Shown here piece by piece: positions 1 through 4,697 of a stretch of DNA of 5,731 nt (the stretch's first letter is position 1; each line of letters starts with the position of its first letter). This stretch comes from Acidimicrobiales bacterium (GTDB taxonomy: Bacteria; Actinomycetota; Acidimicrobiia; Acidimicrobiales; Poriferisodaliceae). The position numbers were made by a program, and so were the translations under genes. The stretch is taken from assembly GCA_020631315.1 (NCBI GenBank), contig JAHDHM010000240.1, positions 1 to 5,731 of the forward strand, read 5' to 3'. Under the pieces are notes generated by a model that was given only the letters and a program-made list of their open reading frames with translations, was not told the origin of the DNA and searched no databases.

Positions 1-606
1 CTGCGACGGATCAGCGGTGCCGTGTTCGGCCCGGCGCTGGTAGTTGTTGGCCCGCAGGACACTCGGGCACGCCGTCAGATACGGCTCGAAGAAGTCGTCG
101 TCCAGCCCGAGCGCCCGGGCCATGACCGAGCACAACGTCCGTCCGAGCTCCTCGACAGCGGCCCAGTACTCGAGCACCGTGGCCTTCAGCTCGGGCATGT
201 CGTCGGGCCACACGTTGGTGGCGAAGAACGTGGCTTGCGTCTCGGCGTCCAGACCCTCGGGGACCGTCTCCGGTCCGACGTTGAACGCCTCGAACAGGTC
301 GGGAAGCGACGCTTCGCCGAGGCTGTAACTGAGCGCCTCGGACTCGTGCGGCGCGTACCCACGGTTGGCGGTCAGGTCATCGATGCGGCTGCGCAGTTTC
401 TCGTCCACCGGCCGGTCGAAGAACGCGGTGTAGGCATCGAGGGTGCGCTGCATCAGCTCCCGCGGCACCTGGTGACCCGTCACTGCGAGGAACCCCGAGG
501 ACGAACAGGCGGCGTCGACCGCAGCCGCGACGGCGTCCTTGGCCGCCTCGTCACCGGAGAACCAGCCGGCCAGGTCGACCGGCACCGCACGCGATTCCGA
601 CGTCAT
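1..606 (-). CDS. 2-oxoglutarate/Fe(II)-dependent oxygenase, isopenicillin-N-synthase-like (partial, N-terminal 202 codons)
   Basis: Reading from the ATG at 606-604 to the left edge gives 202 codons with no stop, so the gene is cut by the window. The visible part looks like the N-terminal DIOX_N region of the IPNS/plant-type 2OG oxygenase family: GFLAVTGHQVP (residues 38-48), GYAPHESEALSYSL (83-96), then DLFEAFNVGPE (103-113). It ends in LRANNYQRR (184-192), just before where the family's HxD iron ligand would normally be. Family members couple 2-oxoglutarate decarboxylation to hydroxylation or ring closure of a small substrate, using Fe(II) bound by HxD...H. Those ligands lie outside the window, so catalytic competence cannot be judged. 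No substrate can be inferred. The start is fixed by the TGATG overlap with the upstream polymerase gene and by purine-rich sequence before it. Family assignment is firm; function is unknown. Confidence 0.87.
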   Translation of the reverse strand, partial: MTSESRAVPVDLAGWFSGDEAAKDAVAAAVDAACSSSGFLAVTGHQVPRELMQRTLDAYTAFFDRPVDEKLRSRIDDLTANRGYAPHESEALSYSLGEASLPDLFEAFNVGPETVPEGLDAETQATFFATNVWPDDMPELKATVLEYWAAVEELGRTLCSVMARALGLDDDFFEPYLTACPSVLRANNYQRRAEHGTADPSQ

Positions 607-1649
607 CACTCCTCGTCCTTCTCCGCTGTGTCGTCGCTCGGTTGCGCCTTCGCTCGGCTGGGAGCGACACGCGGCGGCTCCAACGGCATCTTCGGGTAGA
701 CGGGCGGCCACGGGGCGTCCATCAGGCCGTCGTCGATGTCTCGCCAGAACCAGTCGAGCAGGACCGAGATGTCCTGGCCCGGCGTCCGCCGGCCGGCCCA
801 CGGGTCGCCCTCGGCCGCGACCTTCGCCGGCACGTTCAACACCGTCAGCTGCTCGGGGGCGACGTCGGCCAGCTCGTCCCACGACACCGGCGTCGAGACC
901 TGCCCGCCGACACGTGGCCGGGCACACCACGCTCCGAACACGGTCTTGTGTGGGGCGTTCTGGTTGAAGTCGACGAAGATGCGCTCGCCGCGTTCCTCCT
1001 TCCACCAGGCGGCGGTCATGACGTCGGGATGCCGGCGCTCCAGCTCTCTCGCCAACGACACCGCGGCCTGACGCACCGCCACGGCGTCGTGCGAGCCGGC
1101 GACGGGCACGTAGATGTGCAGGCCCTTGCTGCCGCTCGTCTTCAGCAGCGACTCGACACCGAGCTCGTCGAGCAGCGCCTTCGTGTTCGCTGCCGCGACC
1201 CGGGTCATCTCGAAGTTCGTGCCGGGTTGCGGGTCGAGATCGATGCGCAGCTCGTCGGTCGCCTCGGGCGTCGCCGCCATGAATGGCCAGGGATGGAAGC
1301 CGAGGCAGCCCATGTGCACGGCCCACGCCAGGTGGGCCAGGTCGTCGATGACGAGTGCGTTCGACGGTGTGCCGTTCGGGGTCTGCACCTCGGTGGTGTG
1401 CAGCCACTCGGGCGCGCCCTTCGCCACTCGCTTCTGGAAGAAGTTCTTGCCGCCGGCGCCGTCGGGGAAGCGTTGCAACAGCGTGGGCCTGCCCCCGAGG
1501 GCATCGAGCACGGCGGGGCCGATCGACAGGTAGTACTCGATCAGGTCGAGCTTCGTGACGCCGATCTTGGGGAAGAAGAGCTTGTGGGGGTTGGTGACCC
1601 GCACGTCGCGTCCGTCGATCTCCAGCGTGATCGCATCGGACGAAGCCAT
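606..1649 (-). CDS. ligD: Stand-alone LigD-type primase-polymerase (NHEJ polymerase domain, PolD1-like)
   Basis: A 347-residue protein consisting only of the LigD polymerase (archaeo-eukaryotic primase superfamily) domain. No ligase or phosphoesterase domain is fused. It starts with the family opening VTNPHKLFFPKIGVTKLDLIEYY (written here as residues 18-40) and has the catalytic metal-binding pair in RIDLDP (D137 and D139). A third acidic residue, D227, lies in FVDFNQN, and TSGSKGLHIY (171-180) is the nucleotide-binding strand-loop with its His. These three aspartates match the known pattern of mycobacterial LigD polymerase domains. The family adds NTPs/dNTPs, often ribonucleotides, at break ends or gaps; stand-alone mycobacterial members (PolD1, about this length) act in repair synthesis. 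The ATG at 1649 is chosen because family homology begins there; an upstream in-frame extension would run through the neighbouring gene. The C-terminal tail (about 328-347) is charged and low in complexity. The gene is 35 nt downstream of the receptor gene and coupled to the oxygenase after it. No Ku or ligase gene is in the window. Confidence 0.93.
   Translation of the reverse strand: MASSDAITLEIDGRDVRVTNPHKLFFPKIGVTKLDLIEYYLSIGPAVLDALGGRPTLLQRFPDGAGGKNFFQKRVAKGAPEWLHTTEVQTPNGTPSNALVIDDLAHLAWAVHMGCLGFHPWPFMAATPEATDELRIDLDPQPGTNFEMTRVAAANTKALLDELGVESLLKTSGSKGLHIYVPVAGSHDAVAVRQAAVSLARELERRHPDVMTAAWWKEERGERIFVDFNQNAPHKTVFGAWCARPRVGGQVSTPVSWDELADVAPEQLTVLNVPAKVAAEGDPWAGRRTPGQDISVLLDWFWRDIDDGLMDAPWPPVYPKMPLEPPRVAPSRAKAQPSDDTAEKDEE
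609..620 (-). promoter_or_regulatory. Shine-Dalgarno of the oxygenase gene, inside the 3' end of the polymerase gene
   Basis: On the minus strand AAGGA (620-616) lies 9 nt before the ATG and GAGGAG (614-609) lies 2 nt before it. Both are within the last codons (KDEE) of the upstream gene. With the TGATG junction this supports translational coupling of the oxygenase to the polymerase. AAGGA has the more usual spacing. Confidence 0.6.
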
Positions 1650-1655
1650 GGGCCG

Positions 1656-1661
1656 AGCGTA
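1656..1661 (-). promoter_or_regulatory. Candidate -10 element for a leaderless polymerase transcript
   Basis: TACGCT (a TANNNT -10) ends 6 nt before the ATG at 1649, which would put the transcription start on or next to the A of the start codon. No Shine-Dalgarno sequence lies in the 35-nt gap. A TTG-containing -35-like stretch exists (TTGCCC at 1682-1677), but its 15-nt spacer is short, so the call rests on the -10 position. Confidence 0.45.
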
Positions 1662-1684
1662 GCCTCGAGCGTCACCGGGCAACC

Positions 1685-2722
1685 TCAGCCGAACCAGCGA
1701 GCTTCGAGCTCGGCCATCGTCCCGTCGTTCAGCATCGCGAGCAGCGCCGCGTTGATCGGCTCGCGCAGTTCCGAACCGGTCGGCAGCGCGATCGAGTACG
1801 GGTCGGGCTGGAACACGGAGCCGACGAGATCGAGACGGCCGGAGAAGTCCGTGGCCGCCCGGTAGGCCAGCACCGGGGCGTCGAACACGACGGCGTCGGT
1901 CGATCCCTCGTCGAGCGCGGCCAGCGCCGCGTCGAGGTCGGCGACGGTGTCGGGGGAGAGGTTCCGGCGTTCGAGGAAGCGTTCGGACACCGTGCCCTCG
2001 ACCGTCGTGACGGACTTGCCGGACAGGTCGTCCAGCCCGTTGATGCCGGACTGCAGCTCCTGCACTGTCAACGCCGACGCGGCCTGGGCGGTCACGAACG
2101 CCACGAGGAACAGACCGACGAGCATCCAGGACAGCGCGAAGATCCGACTCAGGGGACGGCGAATGTCCTTCACCGCCTCGCCACCGGTCACGATGCTGAC
2201 CGACGAGTACCACATGGCCTCGCCGATGCCTTCCTTGTAGGACTGCGGGAACTCGGGGTTGTGCCGACGTTCGCCCCACCAGACCAGATGGGAGATCAGC
2301 ACCAGCAGGGCGAAGAGCCCGGCCAGGGGCCACAACACCGTGCCGCTGGTGACGAGCTCGGTCAGCGTGCCCCAGACACCCGTCTCCTCACCACCGATCG
2401 TCGCGACCTGCAGACCGCTGTCGTAGTACGGATGGGTGAAGTCGATGATGCCTTCGCGTTCGGCCGTCATCGAGATGCCGGCGATCGAGGCGTCGACCGT
2501 GCCCGCCTCGGCGGCGTCGATGATGTCGCTGACGGTGTCCATGTAGAGCCAGTCGGTCGACACGCCGAGACGGTCGGCGATCTCGTTCCAGACGTCGACG
2601 GAGAACCCACGCACGCCGTCGGCGCTGTCGGGATCCTCGATCACGAACGGTTCGAGCGGCTTGGTCGCCACGACCACAGTCTCACCGTCGCCGGCCTGTT
2701 GTCCGAGATCTGCGTCCGACAC
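1685..2722 (-). CDS. Prokaryotic ionotropic-glutamate-receptor-like channel (solute-binding domain split by a two-helix pore)
   Basis: A 345-residue protein with the GluR0-like order S1 - TM1 - pore loop - TM2 - S2. S1 (about 15-112) is a bacterial solute-binding family 3 lobe with TAEREGIIDFTHPYY (86-100); R89 corresponds to the arginine that grips the ligand alpha-carboxylate in this family. TM1 is about 127-149. The re-entrant pore loop is about 165-184, read as AMWYSSVSIVTGGEAVKD. TM2 is about 193-219 and ends in AFVTAQAASALT, resembling the SYTANLAAFLT gate motif of eukaryotic receptors. S2 (about 225-345) holds TDAVVFDAPVLAYRA (275-289), where D281 would bind the ligand amino group. The likely ligand is therefore an amino acid, by inference. 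Oddities: the filter is TGGEA instead of the K+ signature TVGYGD, and the N-terminus MSDADLGQQAGDGE has no signal peptide, although S1 and S2 should lie outside the cell. The start is a GTG; the upstream frame has no better start before the ald stop. It could be annotated simply as a transporter substrate-binding protein. Confidence 0.87.
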   Translation of the reverse strand: MSDADLGQQAGDGETVVVATKPLEPFVIEDPDSADGVRGFSVDVWNEIADRLGVSTDWLYMDTVSDIIDAAEAGTVDASIAGISMTAEREGIIDFTHPYYDSGLQVATIGGEETGVWGTLTELVTSGTVLWPLAGLFALLVLISHLVWWGERRHNPEFPQSYKEGIGEAMWYSSVSIVTGGEAVKDIRRPLSRIFALSWMLVGLFLVAFVTAQAASALTVQELQSGINGLDDLSGKSVTTVEGTVSERFLERRNLSPDTVADLDAALAALDEGSTDAVVFDAPVLAYRAATDFSGRLDLVGSVFQPDPYSIALPTGSELREPINAALLAMLNDGTMAELEARWFG

Positions 2723-2730
2723 GGCAGGAG

Positions 2731-2736
2731 ACCTTA
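2731..2736 (-). promoter_or_regulatory. Candidate -10 element for the receptor-channel gene
   Basis: TAAGGT (TANNNT) ends 8 nt before the GTG at 2722, and no Shine-Dalgarno sequence intervenes (CTCCTGCC). This fits a leaderless or nearly leaderless transcript starting after the ald terminator. No convincing -35 is seen at 16-18 nt spacing. Confidence 0.42.
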
Positions 2737-2763
2737 GGACCCGAGCCGCCGCATCTGCGACGC

Positions 2764-2788
2764 CTCCCGCCAGGAACCTGACCGGGAG
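2764..2788 (-). terminator. Hairpin terminator directly after ald
   Basis: On the minus strand the hairpin begins at the base after the ald stop codon: CTCCCG (2788-2783) pairs with CGGGAG (2769-2764), enclosing an inner CAG/CTG stem around a 4-nt loop. There is no U-run after it, so it is either the U-poor hairpin type common in actinobacteria or an mRNA 3'-end stabiliser. It separates ald from the receptor gene 66 nt downstream. Confidence 0.5.
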
Positions 2789-3907
2789 TTACCGCCCGGC
2801 GAGCACGTCGGCGGGTGCGGTCCAGTCCAATCCCTGTGCGACGGCGACGGCCTCGTTCGTCAGCACGCCACCGTGCACGTTCAGACCCTCGAGGAAGCCA
2901 GGGTCACGCTGCAGCGCTGCGAGGCCGTGGTCGGCGAGGCGAACGACGTAGGGGAGCGTCACGTTGTTGAGCGCCGCGGTGGAGGTGCGCGGCACCGCAC
3001 CCGGCATGTTCGCCACGCAGTAGTGCACGACGTCGTCGATCACGTAGGTCGGCTCGGCGTGCGTGGTGGCTCGCGAGGTCTCGAAACAGCCGCCCTGGTC
3101 GATGGCGACGTCGACGAGCACCGAACCCGGACGCATGCGACTGACCATGTCGGCGGTCACGAGCTTCGGCGCCTCGGCACCGGCGACCAGCACGGCGCCG
3201 ATCACCAGGTCGGCGCGGGTCACGAGATCGTCGAGCGCTGCCTGTGTCGAGTACACGGTCTCGAGCGACGCCCCGAAGCGATGCGCGAGTCGGTCGAGCA
3301 CACCGAGGTCCCGGTCGAGCACCGTCACATCGGCACCGAGACCGATCGCCATCTCGATGGCGTTGAGGCCGACGACACCGCCACCGATCACGACGACCTT
3401 GCCGCTCGGCACGCCGGGCACACCACCGAGCAGCGTGCCCGAGCCGCCGTGCGCCGACTCGAGGCACCACGCACCGGCCTGCACCGAGAGACGTCCGGCG
3501 ACCTGCGACATCGGGGTGAGGAGAGGGAGGCGCCCGTCGGCGTCGGTGACGGTCTCGTAGGCGATGGCCGTGGCGCCCGAGGCGAGGAGCCCGTTCGTCT
3601 GCGCCCCGTCGGGGGCCAGGTGGAGGTAGGTGAACAGCAGCTGGCCCGGCGACAGCATGGCGATCTCCGATGCCTGGGGCTCCTTGACCTTCACCACCAT
3701 GTCGGTGCCGTCGAACGCCGCCGCAGCGTCGGGGACGATCGTGGCGCCCGCAGCCTCGTAGTCGGCGTCGGTCGCACCCACGCCGAGACCGGCCCCGGAC
3801 TGCACGAGTACCTCGTGACCGTGGGCGGCGACCTCACGCACGCTGGACGGCACGAGGCCGACCCGCCGCTCGTCGCTCTTGATCTCCGTGGGCACTCCGA
3901 TACGCAT
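2789..3907 (-). CDS. ald: Alanine dehydrogenase
   Basis: A 372-residue protein, the usual length for L-alanine dehydrogenase (EC 1.4.1.1). It reversibly converts L-alanine, NAD+ and water to pyruvate, ammonium and NADH in the cytoplasm. Family residues are at their standard numbers: R15 and K75 (pyruvate binding), catalytic H96 in TYLHLA, and catalytic D270 in VDVAIDQGG. The Rossmann loop is VVVIGGGVVG (171-180), and D198 in TVLDRD would hold the NAD ribose, favouring NAD over NADP. The N-terminal signature MRIGVPTEIKSDERRVGL fixes the start at 3907; 22 codons of upstream open frame are not homologous and overlap the promoter. The gene is divergent from an Lrp/AsnC regulator, as in mycobacterial ald-aldR, so alanine-dependent control by that neighbour is likely. 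No Shine-Dalgarno sequence precedes it. Nothing is missing or truncated. Confidence 0.98.
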   Translation of the reverse strand: MRIGVPTEIKSDERRVGLVPSSVREVAAHGHEVLVQSGAGLGVGATDADYEAAGATIVPDAAAAFDGTDMVVKVKEPQASEIAMLSPGQLLFTYLHLAPDGAQTNGLLASGATAIAYETVTDADGRLPLLTPMSQVAGRLSVQAGAWCLESAHGGSGTLLGGVPGVPSGKVVVIGGGVVGLNAIEMAIGLGADVTVLDRDLGVLDRLAHRFGASLETVYSTQAALDDLVTRADLVIGAVLVAGAEAPKLVTADMVSRMRPGSVLVDVAIDQGGCFETSRATTHAEPTYVIDDVVHYCVANMPGAVPRTSTAALNNVTLPYVVRLADHGLAALQRDPGFLEGLNVHGGVLTNEAVAVAQGLDWTAPADVLAGR

Positions 3908-3913
3908 GTGCGC

Positions 3914-3919
3914 ACGGTA
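3914..3919 (-). promoter_or_regulatory. Candidate -10 element of ald (leaderless)
   Basis: TACCGT ends exactly 6 nt before the ald ATG (gap GCGCAC), so transcription would begin at the start codon. No Shine-Dalgarno sequence and no clear -35 are present, which fits a promoter needing an activator such as the divergent Lrp-type regulator. Confidence 0.5.
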
Positions 3920-3922
3920 CGA

Positions 3923-4007
3923 CGAATCACACGCAGAATCCCTGCGATCTCGACCACGCAACCCGCCGTTCACAGACGAATGTTGCGCCGTTCACCGAAT
4001 CAACGCA
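3923..4007. promoter_or_regulatory. Candidate regulator operator region between ald and the Lrp-type gene
   Basis: The 110-bp intergenic region (3908-4017) holds CGAATCACACGCA (3923-3935) and CGAATCAACGCA (3996-4007). These direct repeats differ by one inserted base, and their starts are 73 bp apart, about seven helical turns. A third CGAAT is at 3977-3981. The first repeat overlaps a 15-bp dyad, CGCAG-N5-CTGCG (3932-3946), the size of a typical Lrp/AsnC half-octamer site. One repeat abuts the ald -10 and the other overlaps the regulator's -10. Binding by the adjacent Lrp-type protein is inferred. Confidence 0.45.
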
Positions 4008-4011
4008 CACT
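3983..4011 (+). promoter_or_regulatory. Candidate promoter of the Lrp-type regulator (leaderless)
   Basis: TTGCGC (3983-3988), a 17-bp spacer and CACACT (4006-4011) lie ahead of the GTG at 4018, with a 6-nt gap. The -10 is a weak match (A2 and T6 only), but the spacing is ideal and there is no Shine-Dalgarno sequence. The -10 overlaps the second CGAATCA repeat, so autoregulation is plausible. Confidence 0.35.
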
Positions 4012-4017
4012 TGCGGC

Positions 4018-4491
4018 GTGAGCATCACCGAGACCGCTGCGTTCGACGAGATCGACCGCCACCTGCTGGCGCTCCTGGCCGAGGACGGTCGTGCGACCCA
4101 CGCCGATCTGGCGGCCAAGGTCGCGTTGTCACCGTCTGCCGTACTCCGTCGGGTCCGACGGCTGGAGGAGCAGGGCGTGATCGCCGGCTACGGCGCGGTG
4201 CTCGACCCGAAGGTCGTCGGCGTCGGCACCACGGTGTTCGTCGAGGTCCGCCTCGACAGTCAGCGAGAGGACGTCCTCGACACCTTCGAGCACGCCGCAG
4301 CCGAGGTGCCCGAAATCGTCGCCTGCCATCTCATCTCCGGCGATGCCGACTACCTGCTGCGGGTACAGACCAACGGGGTGGAGGGTTTCGAGGCACTGCA
4401 CACCGCGCATCTGTCCCGGCTGCCCGGCGTGGTCCAGCTGAGGTCGTACTTCGCGATGCGGAACGTGTTCGACCGTGGGGTAGTAGCCTGA
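4018..4491 (+). CDS. Lrp/AsnC-family transcriptional regulator, AldR-like
   Basis: A 157-residue one-component regulator of the feast/famine family. The N-terminal winged helix-turn-helix covers about residues 8-60 (FDEIDRHLLALLAEDGRATHADLAAKV, then recognition helix SPSAVLRRVRRLEEQGVI at 38-55). The C-terminal RAM ligand-binding/oligomerisation domain is about 68-150 and contains the hallmark GDADYLLRV (108-116). Such proteins assemble as octamers that wrap DNA and sense amino acids. Position opposite ald matches mycobacterial AldR, which controls ald in response to alanine, so the same role is inferred here. The GTG start gives the correct family N-terminus; there is no Shine-Dalgarno sequence. 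The stop (4489-4491) overlaps a -10-like hexamer for the following riboswitch leader, and the aptamer may begin inside the last codons of this gene. Confidence 0.94.
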   Translation: MSITETAAFDEIDRHLLALLAEDGRATHADLAAKVALSPSAVLRRVRRLEEQGVIAGYGAVLDPKVVGVGTTVFVEVRLDSQREDVLDTFEHAAAEVPEIVACHLISGDADYLLRVQTNGVEGFEALHTAHLSRLPGVVQLRSYFAMRNVFDRGVVA

Positions 4492-4613
4492 GCAGCTGCT
4501 CTCGTGCGAGCCGAAGTCCGGTGAGATCCCGGCACTGTCCCGCAACGGTGATGGCACCCGACCGCCCCGGCGGCCCGGCGTGTCGAGTCCGGTCGAATCA
4601 CACCTGAGCGAAC
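4480..4613 (+). ncRNA. Cobalamin (B12) riboswitch aptamer
   Basis: The leader of the BtuF-like gene carries the conserved core of cobalamin riboswitches. It has GAAGTCCGGTGAGATCCCGG (4513-4532), whose CCGG/CCGG (4518-4521 with 4529-4532) forms P3. It continues with the B12-box version CACTGTCCCGCAACGGTGA (4533-4551) and the 3' element GAGTCCG...ACACCTGAGC (4585-4609). The stretch between the B12 box and the 3' element is only about 33 nt and lacks the usual CCACTG, so this is a compact form with reduced peripheral helices. The 5' edge is unresolved: P1 may pair GCTC (4498-4501) with GAGC (4606-4609), or GTTCG (4467-4471, inside the regulator gene) with CGAAC (4609-4613). The family represses expression when cobalamin binds, and the downstream gene is a B12-type binding protein, which fits. 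Confidence 0.92.
4484..4489 (+). promoter_or_regulatory. Possible -10 element for the riboswitch transcript
   Basis: TAGCCT overlaps the end of the regulator gene (its last T is the first base of the TGA stop) and would start RNA near 4496, just before the aptamer core. No good -35 is seen. If P1 uses the upstream GTTCG, this promoter would truncate the aptamer, and transcription would have to come from further upstream. Confidence 0.3.
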
Positions 4614-4643
4614 CCACACCCTCGAGGAACAGGGTCCGGTTCG
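4609..4643 (+). promoter_or_regulatory. Hairpin immediately 3' of the riboswitch core (P13-like position)
   Basis: CGAACC (4609-4614) pairs with GGTTCG (4638-4643), then ACCCT (4618-4622) pairs with AGGGT (4631-4635), leaving an 8-nt loop CGAGGAAC. The position matches the P13 arm that makes a kissing contact with L5 in many cobalamin riboswitches, but I do not see an obvious complement of the loop in the L5 region. It competes with one of the possible P1 pairings because it uses the same CGAAC. Confidence 0.45.
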
Positions 4644-4663
4644 AAGAGCGACCGCGTGTCGAG

Positions 4664-4690
4664 CTCCGTCCGACCACCTCACGAACGGAG
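4664..4690 (+). promoter_or_regulatory. Shine-Dalgarno sequestering hairpin / expression platform
   Basis: CTCCGT (4664-4669) is perfectly complementary to ACGGAG (4685-4690), which contains the GGAG Shine-Dalgarno of the BtuF-like gene, with a 15-nt loop. No U-run follows, so control of translation initiation is the likely mode. Which ligand state favours this hairpin is inferred from the family. Confidence 0.6.
4687..4690 (+). promoter_or_regulatory. Shine-Dalgarno of the BtuF-like gene
   Basis: GGAG lies 7 nt before the ATG at 4698. It decides this start over an in-frame ATG 42 nt upstream (4656), which would add non-homologous residues before the signal peptide. Confidence 0.75.
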
Positions 4691-4697
4691 ACACACC

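Noticed and set aside
22..699. Plus-strand open frame of 225 codons at the left edge
   Set aside because: It is antisense to the oxygenase gene, whose frame carries recognisable family motifs throughout; no Shine-Dalgarno or promoter is seen for the plus frame.
1650..1684. Terminator between the receptor and polymerase genes
   Set aside because: Only a short CTCGAG palindrome is present; no stable hairpin or U-run, so co-transcription through this gap remains possible.
642..1865. Long plus-strand open frame (407 codons) opposite the polymerase gene
   Set aside because: It is antisense to a gene with intact catalytic motifs, its translation is rich in Arg/His/Gly/Val with no domain-like pattern, and long antisense frames are expected at this GC content.
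1650..2333. N-terminal extension of the polymerase to 575 residues
   Set aside because: The extra 228 codons lie out of frame over the receptor gene, are Arg-rich and non-homologous; domain homology starts at the ATG at 1649.
2873..4021. Plus-strand open frame of 382 codons opposite ald
   Set aside because: It mirrors the ald codons; the composition (His/Arg/Asp/Gly-rich) is that of a reverse-strand shadow, and ald is unambiguous by its active-site residues.
4492..4513. GAGCAGCTGCTC palindrome after the regulator stop as an intrinsic terminator
   Set aside because: It has no loop in its perfect form and no U-run follows; it is more likely part of the riboswitch 5' region or chance.
4656..4697. 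Upstream ATG start for the BtuF-like protein
   Set aside because: It would add 14 polar residues before the lipoprotein signal peptide and lacks a well-placed Shine-Dalgarno, whereas the ATG at 4698 has GGAG at 7 nt.
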